DNA of 64,000 nt from Saposhnikovia divaricata (lineage: Eukaryota; Streptophyta; Magnoliopsida; Apiales; Apiaceae): the NCBI GenBank assembly GCA_036435485.1, contig CM071599.1:11000803-11064802 (forward strand), in the 5' to 3' direction. Below are positions 21,769 through 32,695 of the stretch, piece by piece; within the stretch, counting starts at the first letter, position 1; each line of letters opens with the position of its first letter. The notes beneath the pieces are model-generated. The model made no database searches. It had not been told where the DNA came from and saw nothing but the letters and a program-made list of their open reading frames with translations. Made by a program: the position numbers and the translations under genes.

Positions 21769-24700
21769 ATGGCTCCTCAACAAGATACTAGGCTTAATAC
21801 AAGGGTTGAACAGATCGAAGAAACTGTGGCGGCGTTGCAGCGTAAGTTAACTGATGAAGTCTCGGCGGCGGTTAATAAGGCGGCGGCGGAGATGCAACAA
21901 GCCTTAGCGGAGATCAGATCTACGGTGACGGCGTTGACCCTAGGGGTTGCCAACCCACCTGGAGGGAACAAGGAGTTGGGGGGATCGTCGTCGAGTGGCC
22001 CTGGATCTGGGGGAGTGGGGCGTCATACTTTGAATAGTCATGTCGGAGGTGATAAAACAGTCGAAGACCCAGGGGGTGGAAGGGTAGATGTGACCGGAGG
22101 TAATTGGCGTTATTGGAAACTAGAATTACCGGTGTTTGATGGAAATAATCCGGATGGTTGGATCCTCCGTGCTGAGAGGTATTTCTCATTCTACAAATTA
22201 AATGAAGGGGAGAAACTAGAGGCTGCTGTTGTAGGATTTGAGGGAGACGCACTCTTGTGGTACCAATGGGAACACCAACGGAGGCCCATCAGGCTGTGGA
22301 GTGAATTAAGAAGCCTAATACTGCAGCGGTTCCGCCCTATGCATTCAGGGTCCCTATGTGAGCAATGGTTGGCTGTCTCACAAACTGGAACAGAGAATTT
22401 ATAAGGCGATTTATTGAGATGGCTGCACCCCTGGAGCGAATTCCAGAGAACATTCTGTTGGGGCATTTTATTAATGGGTTGAGAGAGGATATAAGAGCGG
22501 AAGTGCGAATGTTGGGGCTTCATAGTCTTGAGCAAGCGATGGATTTAGCACAGAAAGTGGAAGAGAAGAACAGAGCAAAACTTAGCACCTTGGGAGGAGG
22601 TAAGATCCATTATTCTCATACTCTTAAATTTGGGTCAAGTTCTCAGCAGTCGGGATATACAAAAAATTCAGACACTAGCAGTGTGAGTCCCTTGGCATTA
22701 GCAGCACCTTTTAAGTCCAACTCGTCCACTTCTGGTTCATCTGTGTCGAGTGCACCTTGGGCACACTCGAGTTCTAGCCCAAAGTCACCCGCTGGGCTAA
22801 GCCAATATAGTTCTGTCATGCCAGTGGCAAAACCAGTGGGAGCAATAAGGCGTTTAACAGATAAGGAGCTTCAATATAAGAGGGAGAAAGGGCTTTGTTT
22901 CAGATGCGACGACAAGTGGTCGGCAGGGCATCGTTGCAAGCGAAAGGAGTTGAGTGTGTTGGTTACACAAGGGGGGGATGATGACGATGTAACAGAGGTA
23001 GAAGACCCTTTTAAAGAGGAGGAAGAACTTGCAGTCCCTCCGCAGGTTTCCTTGAACTCGGTAGTGGGCATTTCGTCCCCAAAAACTATGAAGATGAAGG
23101 GGACTATCAAAGGGCAGAATATCGTAGTCATGATAGATCCCGGAGCGACACATAACTTCATTGCATTACAAACGGTGGAGAAGTTGGGAATTCCAGTGGT
23201 GGAAAATAAAGGGTTTGGAGTCACCTTGGGCAATGGGGAGGCTGTAAAAGGGACGGGGGAATGCAAGGGAGTAGTTCTACATCTGGGGGCAATAGAGATA
23301 GTGGAGGATTTTTTGCCATTTGTTTTGGGAAATTCGGACGTAATTTTGGGGGTTCAATGGCTCGAGAAATTAGGGGCAGTGATCACCAACTGGAAACTGC
23401 AGGAGATGAGGTTCAAAGTGGGAAAAGAGACTGTGATTTTAAAGGGGGACCCCTCATTGGAACATTCGAAGGTTTCCTTAAAATCAATGATGAAAACTAT
23501 CAAAAAGGGAGGGATGGGACTGTTAGTAGAATTGAGGGCAGTGGAAGGAGAAAAGAATGAGTCGGAGCTGCCCAGTCCACCAGACTTTGTTCAACCACTA
23601 TTGCATAAGTACGAGGCAGTCTTTAAGTCACCTCAAGGGTTGCCACCAAAACGAGATCATGAGCATGCCATTTTTCTAAAAGAGGGAAGTAACCCGGTGA
23701 GCGTGAGACCTTATAGATACCCACAATTTCAAAAGGAAGAAATCGAGAGGCTGATTAGGGAAATGCTTGGGGCGGGAATTATAAGGCCCTCTTGCAGCCC
23801 ATTCTCGAGCCCGGTGTTGTTGGTGAAAAAAAAAGATGGCTCGTGGAGGTTTTGCGTGGATTACCGGGCATTAAATAAAGAAACGGTACCCGATAAGTAC
23901 CCCATTCCGGTCATAGACGAATTATTAGACGAATTGGGGGGATCGAAGGTGTTTTCTAAATTAGATCTCAAGGCCGGGTATCATCAAATTCGGGTCAAAG
24001 ATGAGGATGTTCACAAAACGGCATTTAGGACTCACGAGGGTCACTACGAATTCTTGGTGATGCCGTTCGGACTCACTAATGCCCCCTCCACTTTCCAATC
24101 ACTTATGAATGAGGTATTCCGACCTTTCCTACGCAAATTTGTGTTAGTATTTTTCGATGACATTCTTGTATATAGCAAGAATGACTTGGAGCATCTTGAG
24201 CATTTAGAGTTGATCCTGAAAGTACTACAACAACACCAGCTGTTTGCCAACTATAAAAAGTGTGAATTCGGAAAAAAAGAAGTTGCATATTTAGGATTTG
24301 TGGTTTCCAAGGAAGGGGTAGCAGCAGACTTAGGGAAGGTCAAGGCAATGATCGAATGGCCTGTACCCAGGAATTTGAGAGAGTTGCGAGGGTTTTTGGG
24401 CCTCACGGGCTACTATAGAAAGTTTGTGGCTGGGTATGCGCAGGTGGCGCACCCCCTTACTGAACAGCTGAAAAAGGATAATTTCGGGTGGAATCCAGAG
24501 GCTGCAGTTGCCTTTAATTGCTTGAAACAAAAGATGACCAATGCCCCTGTTCTTAGTATGCCAAATTTCGAGTTGCCATTTGTGGTGGAGTCTGATGCAT
24601 CCGGATACGGCATTGGGGCAGTCCTGAGTCAATTAGAGAAGCCTATTGCGTACTTCAGCAAAATATTAGGGACTAGGGCACAGTTGAAGTCGGTGTATGA

Positions 24701-26533
24701 AAAAGAACTTATTGCCATATGTCTTGCGGTCCAGAAATGGAAGCATTATTTATTGGGGCGTCATTTCATCATTCGCACGGACCAGCAAAGCTTACGCTTC
24801 ATAATGCACCAACGGGAGTTAGGTTCAGCTTACCAGAAATGGGTGAGCAAACTAATTGGGTTCGACTTTGAAATAAAGTATAGGACGGGGACGTCCAACA
24901 GGGTAGCTGATGCCCTCTCTCGAAAATCGGAAGGTGAGGTGGTGTTAAGTGCAATGAGCAGCTATTGTGTTGTGGATTGGACGAAGCTGCAGAAAGAAGC
25001 ATCCCAAGACGTGTTCATCCGTCAAACTCTCGAAGAAGTGCAGCTGGGCAGAGCCTGCTCAGGGTTCACAGTAGTAGATGGGCAACTGCTCTACAAACAG
25101 AGGTACGTGGTACCCCAAAACTCCTCGTACATACCTGTGTTATTGAAAGAATATCACGACTCCCCAGTAGGAGGCCATTCAGGAGAGTTAAAAACATATT
25201 TGAGAATTGCCAAGGACTGGTTTTGGCAAGGGATGCGGAAAACAGTGGGGAAGTACGTACAGCAGTGTGTGGTATGCCAACAAAACAAAACATCCACTCA
25301 ATCACCTGCGGGACTCCTACAACCTCTTCCAATTCCACTACAAGTTTGGGATGAGATCACTATGGACTTTATAGAAGGCTTGCCCGGGTCTAAAGGATTT
25401 GATACTATATTAGTAGTCGTTGATCGACTCACCAAGTACGCACATTTTCTCAAACTCAAACACCCCTTCACTGCATCAACAGTTGCTTCTTTGTTCATGA
25501 CTGAGGTAGTTCGACTTCACGGGTTTCCCACCTCTATTGTATCAGATAGGGACCGTGTGTTTATGAGTGTATTTTGGAGAGAGTTATTTCGTTTGCAAGG
25601 GACCACTCTGAAGCGTAGTACCGCCTACCACCCTCAAACGGACGGACAGTCCGAGGTGGTAAACAAATGCTTGGAAACGTACTTGAGGTGTTTATCACAG
25701 GCCAACCCCGAACATGGGCGAAATGGGTAGCATGGGCCGAATACTGGTATAATACAGCCCCTCATGTATCCCTTAATATGTCACCATTTAAGGCCTTATA
25801 TGGGAGAGATCCTCCCCATCTGCTACGAATAGGACGTGGTCAGACCCCTGTCGACAGCTTGGAAGAAAGTCTGCTAGAGAGAGACTATATCCTGGATGAA
25901 CTTCGAGTTTTTCTGCTTCGAGCCCAACAGAAAATGAAGTCCGTGGCCGACGCTCATAGACGGGACGAAGCGTTTGAAGTGGGCACTAAAGTCTATCTAA
26001 AGTTACAACCTTACCGACAGAAATCTTTAGCCCACAGGCCATTTGAGAAGCTAGCTGCCCGTTTTTATGGACCTTTCACTGTGCTACAAAAGGTGGGACA
26101 AGTGGCTTATCGACTCGAACTCCCACCAGACAGCAAAATACATCCGGTGTTCCATGTGTCCCAACTCAAACGAGCAGTGGGAGATGTTCGAGTGAGTCCT
26201 GACTTACCAACCCAGCTATCACAGGACATGGAGTTAATGGTTACCCCTACAGAACTGCTGGAAGTGAGGAATGTACAGGAGGGACAAACCCTGCAGGTGG
26301 AAGTGTTGATTAAATGGGAAGGGTTGCCCACGACTGAAGCTACATGGGAGAAATTCGATGATATCAGTTGGCGATTTCCTGAGTTTCACCTTGAGGACAA
26401 GGTGCGAGTCTGGGCGGCGGGTAATGCAATGAATCAAGGTGGAGTTACACGTGACACAGGAGGGTCCACCAGGCTAATAACATATACCAGGCGTATGGGC
26501 AAGGGCAGAAAGGACTTTTCACAGCAAAAGTAA
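21769..26533 (+). pseudogene. Chromovirus gag-pol polyprotein with two frameshifts
   Basis: ATG at 21769 follows the primer site. Domains in order are gag (FDG..PDGWILRAERYF block), CCHC-type knuckle CFRCDDKWSAGHRC (near 22900), protease with DPGAT (near 23134), RT with FFDDIL (about 24150-24165), RNase H (SDASGYG near 24590), integrase with an HHCC finger (about 25150-25290) and DDE core (about 25350-25650), a GPF motif, and a C-terminal chromodomain (IKWEGLPTTEATWE). The frame shifts once near 22390 in gag and once near 25700 in integrase, each by one base. The protease has Pro where DSG is usual. The C-terminus reads into the 3' LTR. The copy cannot make a full polyprotein as written. Confidence 0.9.
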
Positions 26534-26734
26534 AAGAGACGGAGACTAGTATAAGTAAAATAAAATAGAAGCGTAGAAGAATTATGAAAATTGTAATCTG
26601 TTATTTCTATTTTGCTATTGGGAGTTTGGGCCGCTCGAAAGGTCTTATTTACATCCAGTTGTAAACAAACCCTAATTTCAATTAAATCGCCTCTTTCCCT
26701 AGTTTTTGTGTTTGGAATCACTTAGTCCATAGCA
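26468..26734 (+). repeat. 3' LTR of the chromovirus
   Basis: Direct repeat of 21478-21744, followed by GATTTTTAG of the kinase intron. The end of the pol reading frame extends about 65 bp into it. Confidence 0.88.
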
Positions 26735-28170
26735 GATTTTTAGATCTGAAAAGAATGTAGGTTATACGCATTTCCATAATTAATTCTGAACAAAATCTGG
26801 GCACTTACATGACTTGTAAGGCCATCTTTTTGGGAATATAAATCATTGAACGCTGGACTCGTCATTCCACTTACTATCTCTAGCACTAATATGCCAAAGC
26901 TGTAAACATCAGATTTGACTGAGAATCTCCCATTAAGTACATACTCTGGAGACATGTAGACACTGCACGTAGAAAACCCAATGGATATGTTAGCTAATTT
27001 ATAACAGTGGAAGGACCAAGGAGAAAGTTTGAAAATTTGGTTTAGTTCATTACAGTGAGCCACCCACCCACATGGTGCTTCTTTCACTTTCACTTTTCCC
27101 CAAAATCCTTGCAAATCCAACATCTGAAATTTTTGGATTCATCTCAGAGTCAAGTAGAATATTGCTAGCTTTCAGATCTATCTGAATAACTCTTGGTCTA
27201 GAGTCCTGGTGAAGATAGAGAATCCCTCTAGCTATACCATTTATGATGTTGTAGCGTATTGGCCAATCCAGTGGTCGTACTTTTTCTTCGTTTGTCCCTA
27301 CTTCAATGGCAATAAATCAAGCGTTAAGCAACAACAATTGGACTTAATTATATCCAACAAAGGTAACATGTGTATCGAGGTATCGATTCACATCTATGCA
27401 TCGTTGTTTTTTTATTCCAATTGCTATGGCAATTTCCACTCACTGATCCTACTGTTCTCCGTAATTACTAAAGCCATATATTTCGTACTTTACCTAAATT
27501 TTAGCACTTCAACACTTCTGAGATGCCATATAATATACATGAAGGTCCTCTAGTAGGGAATAATTGACTGCATTAGAACTAATAAAAATAAGAACTCACT
27601 GTTTCGTAGATGCTTTTGTAAGCTGTCTTGAGGAAAAAAATCATATACTAGAAGTCGATGATTCTTTTCTAAGCTGTAGCCAATCAATCTCACAATATTA
27701 GGATGACAAAGATTCCCCAGAGTGTTGATTTCTGCCTGTGGTTAAAGAGGTGGCGGAGAGTTATTCAGCCAGCTAACTTGAAAGTTGAACAAAAGAATAA
27801 ACAAAAGTAAATGTGACGGGCAAAAACAAATCAAATTTCAGAAAAGTTTAATACTAACCAACCACTCCAGGTAACCTTGGGCACTTTCATGATCTAGTCT
27901 CTTTACTGCAATAGCCAGTCCAGTGCCCCACTGTGCAGCAGCAAATGTGTTATCATCAACCCAGCCCTTATAAACACAAACCATCTTCCCTTATCCGACT
28001 GTGAGGATGGAAATTCCTGGTAGCCACACTAAGCTCATTGAATGGAAAACTCTTCAACTTTGATGGCTGCAGAACTTGTTCCTGGTTCAGTAATTCGCGT
28101 CTCATTAATGGATGTACTGGTAAGATGCTTTCATGATTGATGGCCTTTGAGTTATTTTTCGCAACTGACA

Positions 28171-28562
28171 GAACATCATAAAAATTAGCAAAAAAGACAG
28201 TACACCGCTTTGTATCTCGATAATATCATGCTAGGAAATACTATAAATACTGTTGTTCATGGACTTTTGGAATCTCTTGCATGTAAATAAGGAGAAAGTG
28301 GTTTCGAGTTTTACATTGTTGGGAAAATAATTTTTAATGCAAATCAGCTGTAATTTTCACCAATAACGTGTTGATTTCAGGAAATATATCAATGATCTAC
28401 TATGAACATACACACATGATGCAAGCACATTCGACAAATATAAAAAGCCAAATCACTTCAATTGACATGTCAAAATTCCATAATTTCTCTTAACTAATAT
28501 ACTAAGGATCCCCACTGGAAGATGGCTTCACGGATTAATTGAAATAAATGACTGCTATTGCT
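28171..28562. other. Spacer between two kinase pseudogenes
   Basis: No coding stretch recognised. Confidence 0.4.
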
Positions 28563-29862
28563 TCACAGGTAACTTTTGTGTACATACATGAACAGTTTAG
28601 GTTTACCTGAGAACACCCGAGCTGTAACTGAAAGAAGGCCACAAAACCTTTTTCTGAATGTTATCCTAACAGAAGACTGCTTTTTGTGTTTCCAACCATT
28701 AGAAACACTTATGATCCCTTCTGTAAATTCATATACTTGGCTTTGGTGAGTATCTTTCACCTCGGGTATTGAACAATTTACATCTTTAGTATAATGAATA
28801 GGCCCTATCTCGACTAAAGGATGTTATGCACTTTTTCTATGCAATGTCAATGCAGACTCTAGACCAACCACAACCTCAGCCATAGTAGGACGGTGCTTGG
28901 GTTGATAACATAAACACTTGATAGCAATGTCCACGTACACGTTTAAGGAATCAGAGGAAATGACCCACTTGATATTGGGATCAGCTATCTGGTCGATGAG
29001 CCCTTCTTTGAAGCAGTGTTGTGCCCATCCATCTAAATTTGTTTGCTCTTCATCCAGACTCGTATCCACTGCTCGTCTTCCACACAAGACCTCAAATAAG
29101 ACGACACCAAATGCATAGACATCAGATTTCCTGGTCAATCTGTGAGTTGAAACATAATATGGATCATAATAACCGGGTGTGCCTTTGACATGAGTGCTTA
29201 CATATGTAAACGTCTGATTTGCCGGACCTAATTTGGACAATCCAAAGTCTGAAATTCTAGCTTCCAAATTCTCATCCAGCAGAATGTTTGAAGTCTTAAC
29301 ATCTCTGTGGATAACTCTGTTCTCAAAGCTTGTGCCAGTGTGAAGGTAATCAAGTCCATGTGCTGCCCCTATGCAAATTTTAAGGCGCTGCTCCCATGAT
29401 AAAGGAGGCAAAGAAGTATCGCCTTTTTTGACCCTTTAATGTAGATGATCAGCGAGGCTTCCAGAAGGCATATACTCATAAACTAGTATCATCTCCTCAC
29501 GCTAGTCACAATAGCCAATGAGAGGGACTAAATGGCTGTGTCTAAACTGGGAAAGCATCTCAATCTCTGTGTTAAATTCCTTTCTTCCTTGCTTAGACAT
29601 GGCTTTTAACCTCTTTATAGCTACAATCTTCTCTCCAGAGTCTATGATCCCTTTGTAAACCATTCCAAACCCACCTTTTCCGATCACTAGTTCCTTTTGA
29701 AAGCTGTTTGTTGCCAACTGGATGTCTTTTAGCGTAAACCCAACTGTGACCCAGCTCCATACACACCAGTAGTCCCCTACCCATTGACTGCAGTAAAATA
29801 GGTTGGGTAAGTGTCGATTTTATGTACCGATCAGGGTCCATAAAAAGTATTTTTTGTAACAT
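28563..29862 (-). pseudogene. CrRLK1L-like receptor kinase pseudogene (kinase domain only)
   Basis: Minus strand. Starts near 29760 with TLKDIQLATNSF, glycine loop GKGGFG, VAIKRL, then HRDVKTSN, DFG, GTPGYYDP and KSDVYAFGVVLFEVLCGR, and ends at ESALTLHRKSA (28824). A C-terminal tail-like stretch follows at 28760-28563. The kinase resembles FERONIA/ANXUR-related receptor kinases. In-frame TAG and TAA codons lie between the N-lobe and the catalytic loop (about 29501 and 29436), and the DPEY motif reads DPYY. No malectin-like ectodomain is found upstream. Catalytic residues otherwise remain, so decay looks recent, or the stops could be assembly errors. Confidence 0.8.
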
Positions 29863-30142
29863 AACTTATCGCGTCATTAAAATTAAATTTTTGGAGTGAA
29901 TGCACAGGGCTATATTTACACGTACCGAAATAATTTACCAGGATATGCTATGTTATAAAAATCGTTTCTCATGGATCTTTTGTCTGATGTACTTTCATGT
30001 ATAAATAGGTTCATCTATTCATGTAACAATCGACAAGCTTAATTACAACAGTACATGAGTTTCTGTTTCTCTCCTACGCTCACAAGCTTCATCGTATTTA
30101 TATACTTGTAAGTTTGACAATGTACCAGAGCTTTAAGCTTCT
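29863..30142. other. Spacer, no gene seen
   Basis: AT-rich sequence without recognised feature. Confidence 0.35.
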
Positions 30143-30292
30143 TCAGACATTTAAGCAAACATTTGGTGCGCTATTTTCTTGAACCAAGGTTACAACCTTA
30201 TTTTTCTCGTTGATATCAGTCAATGTTAACTCCATAGCTTGATCACTCTCTTCATCAACTTGGGTCATGAAAAAATCCGGCCAAGCCTTCAT
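30143..30292 (-). CDS. Unrecognised short ORF of 49 codons, possible exon remnant
   Basis: The open frame on the minus strand continues upstream of the Met to about 30322. Its composition is protein-like (acidic, KAWPDFFMTQVDEESDQAME) rather than low-complexity, unlike the repeats beside it. I do not recognise the family. It may be an exon of a lost gene or a chance frame. Confidence 0.25.
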   Translation of the reverse strand: MKAWPDFFMTQVDEESDQAMELTLTDINEKNKVVTLVQENSAPNVCLNV

Positions 30293-30329
30293 TACATCTG
30301 GTGAGAAGAACTCTCGAAAGCGGCATTTA

Positions 30330-30356
30330 TCAATATCAATATCAATATCAATATAT
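30330..30356. repeat. TATCAA hexamer microsatellite
   Basis: About four copies of TATCAA in tandem. Confidence 0.8.
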
Positions 30357-31491
30357 TCCTAATGTCCTAGTATTGCATTTTGAAAATTATTACTTTTATA
30401 CTTCATTTTTTTAATCTTCTTTATTTCTTTGAAGTCCTTTTTTGTCATTACACAAGAAAATTACTGTTTTATCCTTTATTTTTTTAATCTTCTTTATTTC
30501 TTTGAAGTCCCTTTTTGTCATTACACAGCATTTGGAGCGACCCAATTTAGATTGGATCGACCCAAATCTAAATCTATACTATTTTTTTATCATTACACAA
30601 CATTTGGATCGACCCAATTATATTGACCCAAATCTAAACCTCTACTATTATCCTTCATTTTTTTATGCCTTTTTCAATTAAAGGATGTTTACTTATAATT
30701 TATATGATATTACCTTTTACAAATACCTAAAATATCATATCTTCCAATCAATAATTTTTTCCTCTCTAATCAACATTTGGAGCGATCCAATTAGATCAAC
30801 CCAAATCTAAACCTCTACTATTATCCTTCATTTTTTATTAATAATATAATTAATGATAATTAGCTGATTGCCTTTTTCAATTAAAAGATGTTTATTTATA
30901 ATTGACGATATTACCTTTTATAAATACCTAAAATATCATATCTTCAAATCAATAATTTTTTTCTCTCTAATTAAAACACGTTGACTTTTAATTTAAAACA
31001 TAATATTGCAATAATTAATACATACCCAAAAATATGATATCATCTCTTCTAACCACTAAAAAAATATAATAAAAATTCGTATACAACGAATAATATTCGT
31101 TAGATTTTTAGTTAAAAATTAGAATTGTTAGATCTAATGATTAAATATATTACATGATTAAATTTATTTACTAAATACATACCCAAAAATATGACATCAT
31201 ATCTTCTAACCACTAACAAAATATAATAAAAATTCGTATACAACGAATAATATCCGTTAGATTTTTAGTTAAAAATTAGAACGGTTAGATCTAATGATTA
31301 AATATAGGAAATTTACCAAGAATACTAGATTTAAAGTTTCTATTTGCAAAAATACCATATCCTTGAATTAATTGCAATTTTACCAACCTAAGTTTCAAAA
31401 TTGCAAAAATACAAACCCTAACCCTAACCCTCCCCCCTTTCCCCTCTCCCCTTTATCCTTTCAAGCCTGCGTTTGTACCTTTTTTTTTTTA

Positions 31492-31770
31492 AGGTGGGGT
31501 GCTATTTTGGTGGATTTGGGTTGCAAGGCCCCGCAGGGGCATATTCAACTAAATGCAATCACATTCAACCAAATGCAACCACATTCAACCTTTTTTTTTT
31601 TAAGGTGGGGTGCTATTTTGGTGGATTTGGGTTGCAAGGCCCCGCAGGGGCATATTCAACTGAATGCAACCACATTCAACTTTCTTTTTTTTTAAGGTGG
31701 AGTGATTTTGGTGGATTTGGGTTGCAAGGCCCCGCCAGGGGCAATATTCAACCGAATGCAACTGAAATCA
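31492..31770 (+). repeat. Three tandem repeats with the GGCCCCGC core in the MULE
   Basis: AAGGTGGGGTGCTATTTTGG / GTGGATTTGGGTTGCAAGG / GGCCCCGCAGGGGCA / ATTCAACTGAATGCAAC blocks occur at about 31492, 31602 and 31694. Inverted copies lie at about 31950-32010 and 32800-32965. Confidence 0.85.
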
Positions 31771-31804
31771 GAAATTTAGTTGCATATGGTTGCATTCAGT
31801 TGCT

Positions 31805-31917
31805 GATTTCATGTTCCATTTTTCAGTTGTCATTTTCGACCTCATTTTTGGACTCTCTCTCAGAGAGAGTCCAAAAATGAGGTCGAAAATGACAACTGAA
31901 AAATGGAACATGAAATC
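31805..31917. repeat. Perfect 56-bp inverted repeat with 1-base spacer
   Basis: Arm 31805-31860 is the exact complement of 31862-31917, with a single C between them. A transcript across it would form a 56-bp hairpin stem. Confidence 0.92.
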
Positions 31918-32011
31918 AGAAATTTAGTTGCATATGGTTGCATTCAGTTGCAAATTTAGTTGAATATGCCCCTGCGGGGCCATGCAACCTAAATCCACCA
32001 AAATATCACCC

Positions 32012-32054
<43 letters not shown>

Positions 32055-32057
<3 letters not shown>

Positions 32058-32658
32058 CCTTTGCTCCATACAGAACACTCTTATATAACAAACAATAAAG
32101 AACACTATAAAATCATTTATTCCAATAGATTCATTGGCCCCGCCAGGGGCACCCAATACAAAAATTTCTTATTTTTTTATCTTCGATCCATTCAGCAAAA
32201 AAAAATAAAAAAAAAATTTGAAAAAATCACTATTCATGATGACGTCACTGCTGACGTCATCATGAACAGTGTTTTTCCCAAAATAAAAATTTTTAATTTC
32301 TTTTTTGCTAAATGGATAGAAGATACTCCCTCTGTTTCAAAATAAGTTTCCTATTTCCTTCTGACACGTTTGCCAACACACATTTTTAATCGTTAATATC
32401 TTGAATTTCGTATTAGTATTAAATATAAAAACTTCACTGTATTAAAGTACTCATAAATACGAATCTAACAAGATCACTCATGACTATATTTTGTCTTATA
32501 GATTAGACGTAAATTAGTAATTTGTCTAGTGTCATGAACAATCCCGACATCTGGAATGGGAAACTTATATCGAAACGGAGGGAGTAAAAAAATAAGAACT
32601 TTTTGTAGTGGGTGTCATGACGGAACTCTTATATTGAATTAAATATGAGGTGTTCTTT

Positions 32659-32665
<7 letters not shown>
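32055..32665. mobile_element. Fold-back MITE inserted at a (TA)n tract, itself carrying a Stowaway
   Basis: TA tracts flank it (32017-32056 and about 32663-32691). The ends share AATAAAGAACAC and CACCCA.TACAAAAA.TTCTTATTTTTTTA on opposite strands. Its centre is a near-perfect 20-bp-arm hairpin (32228-32247 and 32252-32271) containing TGACGTCA twice. The left arm has the GGCCCCGCCAGGGGCA motif; the right arm has a degenerate version. Confidence 0.7.
32326..32584. mobile_element. Stowaway MITE nested in the fold-back MITE
   Basis: Begins CTCCCTCTGTTTCAAAATAA and ends with the complementary CGAAACGGAGGGAG, with TA on both sides (32324-32325 and 32585-32586). It is 259 bp with no ORF. Confidence 0.88.

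Positions 32666-32695
<30 letters not shown>

Larger units (their letters stand above)
21478..26734 (+). mobile_element. Ty3/gypsy chromovirus retrotransposon
   Basis: 5257 bp with two 267-bp terminal repeats (21478-21744 and 26468-26734), a tRNA-Met-type primer-binding site and gag-protease-RT-RNase H-integrase-chromodomain order. The two LTRs look identical base for base, so the insertion is young. Both end in CA. The usual TG start is not seen at the shared left edge, and no clear 5-bp target repeat is found, so the left border may have been altered. It is inserted in an intron of a decayed kinase gene on the opposite strand. Confidence 0.92.
21131..28170 (-). pseudogene. Receptor-like kinase pseudogene, split by a Ty3 retrotransposon in an intron
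   Basis: Minus-strand blocks give a kinase in order: N-lobe start FPFNELSVATRNF (about 28100), VYKGWVDDNT to VAIKRL-like segment (about 27960-27870), LGNLCHPNIVRLIGY to LLVYDFF (about 27740-27600), subdomains VI-VII (about 27290-27060), YMSPEY to LEIVSG (about 26960-26809, donor GTAAGT), and the C-lobe AIQVGLLCVQ to the stop (21424-21131, acceptor TTATAG). Early parts resemble RLCK-VII kinases, later parts S-locus/CRK-type kinases. HRD has become QID and DFG has become DVG. The glycine loop is frameshifted and a stop follows subdomain VII, so it is not an active kinase. A retrotransposon occupies the last intron. Confidence 0.75.

Noticed and set aside
31938..32345. Open frame of 135 codons across a (TA)n tract
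   Set aside because: Low-complexity Tyr/Ile repeat from (TA)n and MITE sequence.
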